A DNA stretch of 64,000 nt, from assembly GCA_963827335.1 (NCBI GenBank), contig CAWHAP010000015.1, positions 434,001-498,000 on the forward strand. Direction: 5' to 3'. The notes beneath the pieces were generated by a model. It was given only the letters and a program-made list of their open reading frames with translations. It ran no database searches and was not told the origin of the DNA. Both the position numbers and the translations under genes were made by a program. Positions 1 to 7,814 of this stretch are shown in pieces. The stretch comes from DASQMT01 sp963827335 (GTDB lineage: Bacteria; Actinomycetota; Thermoleophilia; Solirubrobacterales; Solirubrobacteraceae). Within the stretch, counting starts at the first letter, position 1; each line of letters begins with the position of its first letter.

Positions 1-817
1 CAGGGACGAGGGCGCCGGCGCCCGCGAGGAGGCCCGCCTCGAGCGGCATGAGCCCGAGCACGGAGACGCCCACCGCGCGCTGCAGTCGCGCTGGGGAGGG
101 ATCGCGCGCCGCCTCCGCGTGTGCGCCGCCGACCGCCCTGGCGTACGCGCCGACGAGGCCGGCGGCGGCCGCCCGGCGCAACGGCGAGCGCGAGCGCCGG
201 GCGGCGAGCCCGGCCGCGGCGGCGGCGACGCCGGCCGTGGCCGCCAGGGCGGCGCGCGGCAGCGCCGGGGTCGCGCCCTGCACCTCGGACCGCGAGACCG
301 TGGTGGTCACGCCGATGTGCGCGCCGACGACCGCGGCTGCGGGGAGCGCGTCGCGGGCGCCGTGCGCCCCGCTCCCCATCAGCACGTCGAGGGCGCGGCA
401 CGCCGACATCCCGGCGACGCCGCCGGGCCCCGACTTCAGCGCGAGGTCGTAGGCCCAGACGGAGCCCGCGAGCGGGACGAGGACGGCGAGCGCGCGCGGC
501 CCGTCGGCGGCGACGGCGAGCCCCGCCGCGGCCGCGGTCAGCCCGGCCGCGAGGCCGAGCGCGAACCCGGGCGTCACGCGGCCCGACGGGATCGGGCGGC
601 CCGGGCGCTCGACGGCGTCGACGTCGCGGTCCGCGTAGTCGTTGAGCGCCATGCCGGCGAGATAGAGGCACGACGAGGCGGCGGTGAGGCCCGCGACGCG
701 CGGCACGTCCCGTCCCTGCCCCGAGGCCGCCGCGCCGACCAGCACGTCGCCCGGCACCGAGAGCACTGCGGGGAGGCGGACGAGCTCGGCGACGGCCTGC
801 GGGGCCGGAGCCCTCAC
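1..817 (-). CDS. eboC: UbiA-family prenyltransferase, EboC-like (3' end beyond window)
   Basis: A minus-strand frame runs open from a GTG at 817 to the window edge, so the gene is partial and its C-terminus is missing. The translation carries the UbiA aspartate-rich motif NDYADRDVDAVERPGRPIPSGR near residue 65 in two parts (NDYADRDVD, then ERPGRPIPSGR) and a second conserved block YDLALK...MSACRALDVLMG near residue 120. UbiA enzymes are membrane proteins that attach isoprenoid chains to a polar acceptor. The ebo-cluster member EboC is usually found beside other ebo genes and, in actinobacteria, an inositol-phosphate-synthase-like gene. Here the start overlaps the stop of just such a gene (GTGA), so the two are probably one operon. 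The family call is firm; the EboC assignment rests on context and motif spacing. Confidence 0.85.
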   Translation of the reverse strand, partial: MRAPAPQAVAELVRLPAVLSVPGDVLVGAAASGQGRDVPRVAGLTAASSCLYLAGMALNDYADRDVDAVERPGRPIPSGRVTPGFALGLAAGLTAAAAGLAVAADGPRALAVLVPLAGSVWAYDLALKSGPGGVAGMSACRALDVLMGSGAHGARDALPAAAVVGAHIGVTTTVSRSEVQGATPALPRAALAATAGVAAAAAGLAARRSRSPLRRAAAAGLVGAYARAVGGAHAEAARDPSPARLQRAVGVSVLGLMPLEAGLLAGAGALVP

Positions 818-1983
818 GCGGCGATCTCCTGGAGCGCCCAGCGCTCCAGCGCGGCGAACTGCCGGTCGAGCGCATGCTCGTCGGTGCCCGCCGGGTCCTT
901 GAAGAAGAACGCCAGCTCGGGCACGAAGCCCGACTCGCCGCGCTCGAGCGCGAGCGCGCCCAGCCGTGCGAGGTCGAGCAGCAGCGGCGCGGCGAGCGCG
1001 GAGTCGCAGCCCTCCCAGGTGAACTGGAGCTTCATGCGCACGCCGAGGAAGCCCTCGAACTGCACGTGGTCCCACGCGGTCTTCCACTCGCCGAGGTCGC
1101 GCACGCAGTCGATCCGCACGGGCGCCTCGACGGCGTAGCCGAGGATCTCGTCGAGGATCCGGCCCTTGGAGTTGATCTTCGACTGCGCGCGGGAGGGATC
1201 GGCGAGCGCCTCGCCGTCGCCGCCGCCCAGGAGGTTCGCGCCGGCCCACGAGCGCACGCGCAGGCCGCGCGCGGAGAACATCGGGGCGACCGCCGACTTC
1301 ATCAGCGTCTCCCCCGTCTTGCCGTCACTGCCGCCGAGCGGGATGTCGTGCGCCTCGGCGAGCGCCTCGAGCGCGGGCAGCCGCGCGCCGGTGGACGGCG
1401 TGAAATCGACGAACGCGCAGCCGGCCTCGATCGCCGCGAGGGCGTAGAGCGAGCTGGGCGGCAGCACGCCGAGCCCGCGGCGCAGGGCGGCCTGGAGCGC
1501 CTCGGCGTCCGCATGCGCGGGGTGCGGCTCGGCCGGGGGCTCGGTCGAGCACAGGTTGAGGACCACGACGTGATCGAGCTCGTGGCGGTCGCGGAAGCCG
1601 CGGAGGTCCGCGACGACGCGCGCGACGGCGGCGAGCGGCTCGGAGCGGGCCTCGCGATAGGTGATGCCGGAGCGCATCTCCGCCTCGGCGGCGGCGAGGC
1701 GGTCGGCGACCGCCTCGGGGATGCCAGGCGGGATCACGCCGCCGTCGACGAGCCGCGCGGCGCGGACGGCCAGCGGCGTCTCGACCAGGTCGTGGCCGCC
1801 GAACACGAGGTCGCCCAGCGCGGTCAGGCCGATCTCGGTGAAGGGCGGGCGCATCGTGACGACGCCCGTGGCGGGGGCGAGTCCGGCGGCGATCGCCGCC
1901 GCCCCGGTGACCGTCGTGGTGGCGACCGATCCGCGGCTCCCGATCAGCCACGCTCCCGTCCGGCGATTCTCCGCACCCTGCAT
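814..1983 (-). CDS. myo-inositol-1-phosphate synthase-like protein (ebo-cluster type)
   Basis: The 389-residue protein begins MQGAENRRTGAWLIGSRGSV, where the GxRGSV segment is the nucleotide-binding loop of the inositol-3-phosphate synthase superfamily. Further family segments are NLCSTEP (about residue 170), VDFTPSTGARLPAL (about 215) and GSDGKTGETLMKS (about 245). The GKTGET/K region matches the catalytic lysine loop of the family. The start at 1983 was chosen because GGGAGGA lies 5 nt upstream; a longer open frame upstream lacks this and would cross a palindrome. Family members make a cyclic polyol phosphate from a sugar phosphate using NAD, but the substrate of this ebo-associated branch is not known. 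It overlaps the UbiA gene by 4 nt. Confidence 0.85.
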   Translation of the reverse strand: MQGAENRRTGAWLIGSRGSVATTTVTGAAAIAAGLAPATGVVTMRPPFTEIGLTALGDLVFGGHDLVETPLAVRAARLVDGGVIPPGIPEAVADRLAAAEAEMRSGITYREARSEPLAAVARVVADLRGFRDRHELDHVVVLNLCSTEPPAEPHPAHADAEALQAALRRGLGVLPPSSLYALAAIEAGCAFVDFTPSTGARLPALEALAEAHDIPLGGSDGKTGETLMKSAVAPMFSARGLRVRSWAGANLLGGGDGEALADPSRAQSKINSKGRILDEILGYAVEAPVRIDCVRDLGEWKTAWDHVQFEGFLGVRMKLQFTWEGCDSALAAPLLLDLARLGALALERGESGFVPELAFFFKDPAGTDEHALDRQFAALERWALQEIAA

Positions 1984-2013
1984 CGGATTCCTCCCTCTCG
2001 ACTCCCGCCGAAC

Positions 2014-2041
2014 GACTTTAGCCAGCCTGTCAACTAAAGTC
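2014..2041. promoter_or_regulatory. 8 bp inverted repeat upstream of the ebo-like operon
   Basis: GACTTTAG (2014-2021) and CTAAAGTC (2034-2041) form a perfect inverted repeat with a 12 nt spacer. The minus-strand spacer contains TTGACA, a -35-like hexamer. The repeat sits 30 nt upstream of the minus-strand start at 1983, a plausible operator position. The rest of 1984-2216 shows no gene. Confidence 0.5.
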
Positions 2042-2216
2042 TGGCGGCTCCAGGGCTTAAGTGCCCGGGTTCGCCGGCAGAACGCACGCAAGGGCGGCGA
2101 TCTGACGATCGCCGCCCTCGAACCGTCTCGGATACCCTGACTGCCCGTCCGGGGGTGAAGTGCTCGCCGAGGGTCATATCCCGTCCTCGCAGGCCCGCAA
2201 ACATTAGGATCAGGAG

Positions 2217-2483
2217 ATGGCCATCGTGCGCCTCCGCGGCCCCTTGAAGCAGCTGGCCGGCGACCGCGCCGAGCACCCGATCGACGGGGGCTCGGTCGGC
2301 GAGCTGCTGCAGGCCCTCGAGCGCGAGCACCCGGCCACGAGCGGCTGGATCCTCGACGAGCGCGGCGCGCTGCGCCGGCACATCAACGTGTTCGTCAACG
2401 GCGAGCTCGGCGCGTGCGAGACCGCGGTGACGGCCGACGACCGCGTCGACGTGCTGCCGGCCCTGTCGGGCGGCGCGCGATGA
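2217..2483 (+). CDS. MoaD/ThiS-family ubiquitin-like sulfur carrier protein
   Basis: This is an 88-residue beta-grasp protein: RLRGPLKQLAG at the N-terminus, INVFVNGEL near residue 57, and VDVLPALSGGAR at the end. MoaD/ThiS proteins carry sulfur as a thiocarboxylate on a C-terminal Gly-Gly after adenylation by an E1-like enzyme. Here the Gly-Gly is followed by Ala-Arg, so activation would need removal of two residues. The start has both a TAGGAT box 6 nt upstream and an AGGAG directly before ATG. Its TGA overlaps the ATG of the next gene (ATGA), so translation is coupled to the BNR-repeat protein. No molybdopterin or thiamine genes are nearby, so a cofactor role is not implied. Confidence 0.85.
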   Translation: MAIVRLRGPLKQLAGDRAEHPIDGGSVGELLQALEREHPATSGWILDERGALRRHINVFVNGELGACETAVTADDRVDVLPALSGGAR

Positions 2484-3541
2484 CGGAGCTGCTCGTCGGC
2501 ACCCGCAAGGGCCTGTTCGTGCTCGCCGGCGAGCCCGGGGGCTCGTTCGAGGTGACCGGCCGCGCGTTCGCGGGCGAGCCCGTGGAGTTCGCCGTGCGGG
2601 ACCCGCGCACCGGCCGCGTCTTCGCCGCCGTCACCTCCCCGTTCTACGGCCCGAAGCTGTTCTTCTTCGACGACGGCGGCGAGTGGGAGCAGGCCGAGGG
2701 CCTCGAGCTGCCGCGCGGCGGCGACGACGCGCTCGAGCGCATCTGGGTGATCCAGCCCGGCGAGGCGGACGGCGTCGTGTACGCCGGCGGCGATCCCGGC
2801 GTGCTGTTCGAGAGCCGCGACGACGGCGCGACGTTCACGCTCAACCGCGCGCTCTACGAGCACCCGAGCCGCGTCTGGTGGCAGCCCGGCGCCGGCGGCC
2901 TCTGCCTGCACTCGATCGTGCCCTGGCCCGGCGATCCCGCGCGGCTCGCCGTCGCCATCTCCGCAGCCGGCGTCTGGCTGACGGAGGACGGCGGGGCGAG
3001 CTGGCGGCGCGGCAACGAGGGGCTCGTGGCGGGCTACATGCCCGAGGACGTCCCGCCCGAGCAGGCGGCGCTGTGCGTGCACCGGCTCGAGCGCGCCCCG
3101 GCCCGGCCCGAGCGGATCTTCATGCAGTTCCACGGCGGCGTGTACCGCTCCGACGACGCGGGCGCGACCTGGACGAGCATCGCCGACGGCCTGCCGTCGG
3201 ACTTCGGCTTCCCGCTCGCGGTCGATCCCGCCGACCCGGACAGCGCGTACGTGATCCCGCTCGCGGCCGACGTCGATCGCGTGACGCCCGACGGCGCCGT
3301 CCGGGTGTACGAGACGCGCGACGCGGGGGCGAGCTGGCAGCCGCGCGGCGACGGGCTCCCCGACGAGGACGCCTACCTCACCGTGCTGCGGCGGGCCTTC
3401 GGGCAGCTCGGATCCGGGCCGTCGCTCGAGCTGTACTTCGGCGCGACGTCGGGCACGATCTACGGGTCGGGCGATGCGGGGGCGACCTGGTCGGTCGCGG
3501 CCGATCACCTGCCGCCCGTGATCTCCGTGACCGCCTCCTAG
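2480..3541 (+). CDS. BNR/sialidase-like beta-propeller protein
   Basis: The 353-residue protein has no signal peptide and repeats the Asp-box-like pattern S/T-x-D-x-G-x-x-W/F: ESRDDGATF, TEDGGASW, SDDAGATW, TRDAGASW and GSGDAGATW, spaced roughly 50-80 residues apart. Such repeats fold as a beta-propeller and occur in sialidases and in photosystem-assembly-like proteins. No sialidase catalytic arginine triad is evident, so I do not call it an enzyme. The ATG at 2480 overlaps the MoaD stop. The conserved pairing of a small sulfur-carrier-like protein with a propeller protein suggests they act together, but the function is unknown. It converges on the histidine kinase gene with overlapping stop codons (CTAG). 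Confidence 0.8.
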   Translation: MTELLVGTRKGLFVLAGEPGGSFEVTGRAFAGEPVEFAVRDPRTGRVFAAVTSPFYGPKLFFFDDGGEWEQAEGLELPRGGDDALERIWVIQPGEADGVVYAGGDPGVLFESRDDGATFTLNRALYEHPSRVWWQPGAGGLCLHSIVPWPGDPARLAVAISAAGVWLTEDGGASWRRGNEGLVAGYMPEDVPPEQAALCVHRLERAPARPERIFMQFHGGVYRSDDAGATWTSIADGLPSDFGFPLAVDPADPDSAYVIPLAADVDRVTPDGAVRVYETRDAGASWQPRGDGLPDEDAYLTVLRRAFGQLGSGPSLELYFGATSGTIYGSGDAGATWSVAADHLPPVISVTAS

Positions 3542-4242
3542 ACGGCCGTCGCCGGCGTGCGCAGCGGCAGCGCCACCGTCACCACGGTCCCGCCGCCGGG
3601 CGGGGACGCGATGTGCAGGGTGCCGTCGAGCGCGTCGACGCGGTCGCGCAGCCCGTGCAGCCCGGTGCCGTCGGGGTTCGCGCCGCCGACGCCGTCGTCG
3701 CGGACGCACAGCTGCAGGCACCCGTCGATCACGGCGAGCTCGATCCGGGCGCTCTGGGCCCGCGCGTGCTTGGCGATGTTCGTGAGCGCCTCGGCCGTCA
3801 CGTAGTACGCCGCGGTCTCGAGCGACGCGTCGAGCGGCGCGTCCGGCACGCCGCTGATCTCGACCGGCACGGGGGCGCGCGAGGCGAGCGCCTGGAGCGC
3901 GGCGCCGAGCCCGCGATCGCTGAGGATCGCGGGATGGATGCCGCGCGCGAGCTCGCGCAGCTCCTGGACCGCGAGCTGCGCCTCCTCGCGCGCCTGCGCG
4001 ACGAGCGCGGCGGCCCCCTCCGGGTTCTCGGCGATCTGGGCCTGGGCCAGGCCGAGCGTCACGCACACGGCGACGAGCCGCTGCTGCGCGCCGTCGTGCA
4101 GGTCGCGCTCGATCCGGCGGCGCTCGGCGTCGGCCGCGGCGAGGATCCGCTGCCGCGCGTCGTTGAGCGTGTCCACGCGCTCGCGGAGCTGGCGCGCGCG
4201 TCGCAGCTCGGGAGGCTCGCCGGGGAAGCGGATCTGCGGCAT
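3538..4242 (-). CDS. NarL-type sensor histidine kinase (HisKA_3 + HATPase), no input domain
   Basis: The 234-residue protein has the HisKA_3 dimerisation/phosphoacceptor block ERRRIERDLHDGAQQRLV near residue 42 (the His of DLHDG is the phosphorylation site). A HATPase core follows: EALTNIAKHA (N box, about 148), DDGVGG (G1, about 180) and GLHGLRDRV (about 192). There are no transmembrane helices and no recognisable sensor domain, so it is a soluble kinase core with a short N-terminal helix. No response regulator lies beside it in this window, making it an orphan here. A TAGCCT box lies 9 nt upstream of the ATG. The family is firm; partner and signal are unknown. Confidence 0.85.
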   Translation of the reverse strand: MPQIRFPGEPPELRRARQLRERVDTLNDARQRILAAADAERRRIERDLHDGAQQRLVAVCVTLGLAQAQIAENPEGAAALVAQAREEAQLAVQELRELARGIHPAILSDRGLGAALQALASRAPVPVEISGVPDAPLDASLETAAYYVTAEALTNIAKHARAQSARIELAVIDGCLQLCVRDDGVGGANPDGTGLHGLRDRVDALDGTLHIASPPGGGTVVTVALPLRTPATAV

Positions 4243-4290
4243 GGATGACGGAGGCTACCGGCGCGGGCGGGCGAGCCGCTTCCCCTGCGG

Positions 4291-5508
4291 TCAGCGGGCC
4301 GCGGCGAGCGCGCGGGCCACGCGGTCCTGCGCGCGGCGCGCCTGCGCGGTGTCGCGGCCGCGCACGAGCACGGCGAACGCGTAGCGGCGGCCGTTGCGGC
4401 CGCGGCACATCCCCGCCAGGTTGCTGACCCCACCCGACGGCAGCGTGCCGGTCTTGCCGCGGCAGCGGCGGCGTGCCGGACCGGAGCCCATCCGGCCCTC
4501 GAGCGTGCCGTGCCCGGGCCGCGCGAGGCCGCGCCGGAACACGGGGTGCCGGCGCGTCCGCACGAGCAGCCGCACCAGCCCGGCGGCGGTGCCGCGGTCG
4601 CGCGGGTCGAGTCCCGAGCCGTCGACGAGCGAGACCGGCGCGCCGAGCCGCGCGGCCGTCCGGGCCACGAGCGCGGCGCCCGCGGCGGTGGTGCCGGGCG
4701 GCGCGGTGAGCGCCGCGATCCGCTTGGTCAGCGTCTCGGCGATCCAGTCGTCCGACACGGTCAGCATCCGCTTCAGCATCGGGTTGAGCACCGAGACGGC
4801 CAGCGCCGCGCGCGTGGCGCCCGGCGGCGTGACGCCCGCCCGCGGGACGCCGCGGACGACGACGCCGCGCGCCTCGAGCAGGTCGTCGAGACGCGCGGCG
4901 GCGGCGCGCGCCGGATCGGCCTGCACCGGCCCGCCGGGCGCGGCGGCGCCGCGGTCGTAGCTGAGCGCGGAGAGCGGGCCGCCCAGCTCGGGGTCGAAGG
5001 CGCCGTCGCCCGACGGTCCGGTGCGGACCGCGTCGAAGAACGACTCGTCGCCGACCACCGAGCCGGTGATCTCGGTCAGCCCGGAGAGCTGGGCGGCCAT
5101 CTCGGCGAGCTGCGGCTCGCCGAGCGCGGGGTCGCCCGCGCCGCGCAGGTAGAGGTCGCCGGCGAGCACCGTGCCGGGGACCGGCACGCTCACGAGGGCC
5201 TGCGTCACGATCGCCTCGTCCGGCTCGCGGGCGAGCACGGCCGCAGCCGTGAGCAGCTTCGTCGTCGAGGCGAGCGGCTGCACGCGGCGGGCGCGCAGCG
5301 CGACGACCGTGCGGCGCGTGGCGACGTCGGTCACCTGCACCGCGACGGCGCCGCCGAGCGGCGCGACCGCGCGGCGGACGGCGTCCCCGGGCGACTTCGC
5401 CGGCGCGGCCGGAGCGGCCGCGAGCGCGGCCGCCGTCGCGACGAGCGCCACCGCGCGCCGCCGACCGCCGCGTGGCGCCGCGGCGCGCCTCGCGCGGCCG
5501 GCGCTCAA
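4291..5508 (-). CDS. dacB: D-alanyl-D-alanine carboxypeptidase/endopeptidase, PBP4 (DacB) family
   Basis: The 405-residue protein starts at a TTG whose last bases overlap the asd stop (TTGA). This start gives a complete signal peptide (basic SAGRARRAA... then a VALVATAAALAAAPAAPA core). Motifs of serine peptidases of the PBP4 class: SxxK as ASTTK near residue 75, KTGT near 355, and at the SxN position SDD rather than the usual SDN. It trims or cleaves peptidoglycan peptides outside the membrane. It is shorter than E. coli PBP4. It closes a four-gene minus-strand block with lysC and asd, genes that feed diaminopimelate synthesis, which fits a cell-wall theme. An alternative GTG start lies within the signal peptide. 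Confidence 0.85.
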   Translation of the reverse strand: MSAGRARRAAAPRGGRRRAVALVATAAALAAAPAAPAKSPGDAVRRAVAPLGGAVAVQVTDVATRRTVVALRARRVQPLASTTKLLTAAAVLAREPDEAIVTQALVSVPVPGTVLAGDLYLRGAGDPALGEPQLAEMAAQLSGLTEITGSVVGDESFFDAVRTGPSGDGAFDPELGGPLSALSYDRGAAAPGGPVQADPARAAAARLDDLLEARGVVVRGVPRAGVTPPGATRAALAVSVLNPMLKRMLTVSDDWIAETLTKRIAALTAPPGTTAAGAALVARTAARLGAPVSLVDGSGLDPRDRGTAAGLVRLLVRTRRHPVFRRGLARPGHGTLEGRMGSGPARRRCRGKTGTLPSGGVSNLAGMCRGRNGRRYAFAVLVRGRDTAQARRAQDRVARALAAAR

Positions 5509-6536
5509 GCCGCCTGGCGGTCCGGCACGCGGACGAGGCCGCGCTCGTGCAGCGCCTCGGCGAGCTGGATCGCGTTCGTCGCGGCGCCCTTGAGCAGGTT
5601 GTCGCCGACCACCCACAGGTTGAGCGCGCGCTCGTGCGAGGGATCGCGGCGGATCCGGCCGACGAGCACCTCGTCGCGGCCCGCCCCGGCGAGCGCCGTC
5701 GGGTAGCCGTTGGCCGCCGGGTCGTCCACGACCTCGACGCCGGGCGCGCCCTCGAGCAGCTCCCGCACCGCCGCGGGCTCGATCGCGTCGCGCGTCTGCA
5801 GGTTCACCGACTCCGAATGCGCGGCGATCACCGGGACGCGCGCGCACGTCACCGAGATGCCGATGTCCGGCGCCTCGAGGATCTTGCGCGTCTCGAACAT
5901 CATCTTGCGCTCTTCGTCCGTGTAGTCGTCGCCGTCCTTGAAGTTGCCGGCGCCGCCGAGCACGTTGAAGGCGATCGGATGCGGATAGACGACGGGCGCC
6001 GGCGGCTCCTGGCCGTGCAGCACGGCATGCGTCTGCGCCTCGAGCTCCTCGACCGCCTTGACCCCGGTGCCCGACACGGACTGGTAGGTGGAGACGATCA
6101 GCCGCTCGATCCCGGCCGCGTCGAGGATCGGCTTGAGCACGACCATCAGCTGCATCGTCGAGCAGTTGGGGTTCGCGATCAGCCCGCGGTGGCGCTCGAG
6201 CGCGTGCGGGTTGACCTCGCTGACCACGAGCGGGATCTCGTCGTCGCGGCGCCAGCGCGAGGAGTTGTCGACCACCACGCAGCCCGCGTCGACGAAGCGC
6301 GGCGCCCACTCGCCCGACGCGGTCGCCCCGGCGCTGAAGATCGCCAGGTCGAAGCCCTGGATCGTCTCGTCGGACAGCGGCTGGACGGTGCCGAAGCCCT
6401 CGAGCTCGCGGCCGGCCGACCGCGCCGAGGCGAACGGGACGATCTCGCTCGCCGGGAACTCGCGCTCGCGCAGCTTGCCGAGCATCACCCCGCCGACGGC
6501 GCCGGTGGCGCCGACCACCGCGACCCGGTAGCTCAT
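5505..6536 (-). CDS. asd: aspartate-semialdehyde dehydrogenase
   Basis: The 343-residue enzyme reduces aspartyl phosphate to aspartate semialdehyde, the branch point to lysine/diaminopimelate, threonine and methionine. The N-terminal Rossmann loop VAVVGATGAVG, the catalytic cysteine in NPNCSTMQ (near residue 130), the substrate loop YQSVSGTG and the late NLWVVGDNLLKGAATNA segment are all present. The ATG overlaps the lysC stop (ATGA), as expected for the enzyme acting directly after aspartokinase. The 3' end overlaps dacB. Length is normal for the family. Confidence 0.96.
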   Translation of the reverse strand: MSYRVAVVGATGAVGGVMLGKLREREFPASEIVPFASARSAGRELEGFGTVQPLSDETIQGFDLAIFSAGATASGEWAPRFVDAGCVVVDNSSRWRRDDEIPLVVSEVNPHALERHRGLIANPNCSTMQLMVVLKPILDAAGIERLIVSTYQSVSGTGVKAVEELEAQTHAVLHGQEPPAPVVYPHPIAFNVLGGAGNFKDGDDYTDEERKMMFETRKILEAPDIGISVTCARVPVIAAHSESVNLQTRDAIEPAAVRELLEGAPGVEVVDDPAANGYPTALAGAGRDEVLVGRIRRDPSHERALNLWVVGDNLLKGAATNAIQLAEALHERGLVRVPDRQAA

Positions 6537-7054
6537 CGCGCCGCCTCGAACGGATGCTCCGCGCGGATGTCGTCCGCGCCCAGCTCGAACGCCTCGTGCA
6601 GCGCCTTGACCGCGGTCGTGACCTGGTCGGCCTGCACGACGCAGGAGATCTTGATCGGCGACGTGGAGATCATCTCGATGTTGATCCCCTCGCGGCCGAG
6701 CGTCGTGAACACCTTGGCCGCGACGCCCGGGTGCGACTTCATGCCGGCGCCGACCACGGAGACCTTTCCCATCTCGGGATCCTCGGCGACCCGCGTGATG
6801 CCGACCGCGGCGACGATCGGGTCCAGCGCCTCGCGCGCCTCGCGCACGTCGGTGCGCGGCACGGTGAAGGACATGTCGGCCGACGCGCCCTCGGACTCGG
6901 GCTCGTTCTGGATGATCATGTCGACGTTCACGTTCGCGTCGGCGAGCGCGGTGAAGATCTGGCCCGCGATGCCGGGGTGGTCCGGCACGCCCAGGAGCGT
7001 GATGCGCGCCTCGTCGGTGGAGTGCGTCACCGCGGTGATCAGGGGGCGTTCCAT
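6533..7054 (-). CDS. probable internal translation start for aspartokinase beta subunit
   Basis: Within lysC, codon 248 is ATG and is preceded on the minus strand by GGAGAAGAGGAGACG, a purine-rich ribosome site. Initiation here would give a 173-residue protein containing only the two ACT domains. In Corynebacterium glutamicum the ask gene encodes a regulatory beta subunit of almost the same length from an in-frame start near codon 250. This is an inference from position and ribosome site. Confidence 0.55.
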   Translation of the reverse strand: MERPLITAVTHSTDEARITLLGVPDHPGIAGQIFTALADANVNVDMIIQNEPESEGASADMSFTVPRTDVREAREALDPIVAAVGITRVAEDPEMGKVSVVGAGMKSHPGVAAKVFTTLGREGINIEMISTSPIKISCVVQADQVTTAVKALHEAFELGADDIRAEHPFEAAR

Positions 7055-7795
7055 CGTCTCCTCTTCTCCGACGACAAAGGTGCCGGGCTCCTCGGTGAAG
7101 GACGAGCGGCAGTGGATGCGCACGCCGTGGGTGCGGCCGTACTCGACCGAGCGCAGCTGGAGCACGCCGGCGCCCGAGGCCGACATCTCGAGCATCTCCT
7201 CGAACGACACGATCGGCAGCTTGCGGGCGTCCGGCACGATCCGGGGGTCGGCGGAGAACACGCCCGCGACGTCCGTGTAGATCTCGCACACCTCGGCGCC
7301 GATCGCGGCGGCCAGCGCGACCGCCGTCGTGTCGGAGCCGCCGCGGCCCAGCGTGGTCACGTCCTTGGCGGTCGAGACGCCCTGGAAGCCGGCGACGAGG
7401 ACGATCATCTCCTCGTCGAGCGCCTGGCGGATCCGGTCCGCGCGCACGTCGAGGATGCGCGCCTTCGTGTGCGAGGTGTCCGTGACGATCCCGGCCTGGG
7501 AGCCCGTGAGCGAGATCGCGCGGTGGCCGAGGTCGTTGATCGCCATCGCGCACAGCGCGCAGGAGATGCGCTCGCCCGTGGAGAGGAGCATGTCCATCTC
7601 GCGCGCGTCGGGCGTGGTCGAGACCTCCTCGGCGGCGGCGATCAGCTCGTCGGTGGTCTTGCCGCGCGCGGACAGGACGGCGACGACGCGCTGGCCCTGC
7701 TCGCGGGCGCGGACGATGCGGCGCGCCGCGCGCTTGATGCGCTCGGCGTCGGCGACGGAGGTCCCTCCGAACTTCATCACGACGGTGCCGGACAC
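6533..7795 (-). CDS. lysC: aspartate kinase
   Basis: The 420-residue protein phosphorylates aspartate. It opens with VVMKFGGTSV (kinase family loop), has GRGGSDTTA near residue 150, and carries two C-terminal ACT domains that bind lysine/threonine (ITLLGVPDHPGIAGQIF near 262, VSVVGAGMKSHPGVAAKVF near 341). The GTG start has a TACACT box 8 nt upstream, so it may have its own leaderless promoter although the aminotransferase gene ends only 19 nt before. The size and an internal start (see 6533-7054) match the overlapping alpha/beta subunit arrangement known in Corynebacterium. It is followed by asd with an ATGA overlap. Confidence 0.96.
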   Translation of the reverse strand: MSGTVVMKFGGTSVADAERIKRAARRIVRAREQGQRVVAVLSARGKTTDELIAAAEEVSTTPDAREMDMLLSTGERISCALCAMAINDLGHRAISLTGSQAGIVTDTSHTKARILDVRADRIRQALDEEMIVLVAGFQGVSTAKDVTTLGRGGSDTTAVALAAAIGAEVCEIYTDVAGVFSADPRIVPDARKLPIVSFEEMLEMSASGAGVLQLRSVEYGRTHGVRIHCRSSFTEEPGTFVVGEEETMERPLITAVTHSTDEARITLLGVPDHPGIAGQIFTALADANVNVDMIIQNEPESEGASADMSFTVPRTDVREAREALDPIVAAVGITRVAEDPEMGKVSVVGAGMKSHPGVAAKVFTTLGREGINIEMISTSPIKISCVVQADQVTTAVKALHEAFELGADDIRAEHPFEAAR

Positions 7796-7814
7796 GACGG
7801 GGGAGTGTAGGCGT

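Noticed and set aside
3538..4242. Complete two-component system
   Set aside because: No receiver-domain gene is adjacent, so only an orphan kinase is called.
5472..7280. Plus-strand open frame opposite asd and lysC
   Set aside because: It is composition-driven; the minus-strand genes carry complete catalytic motifs.
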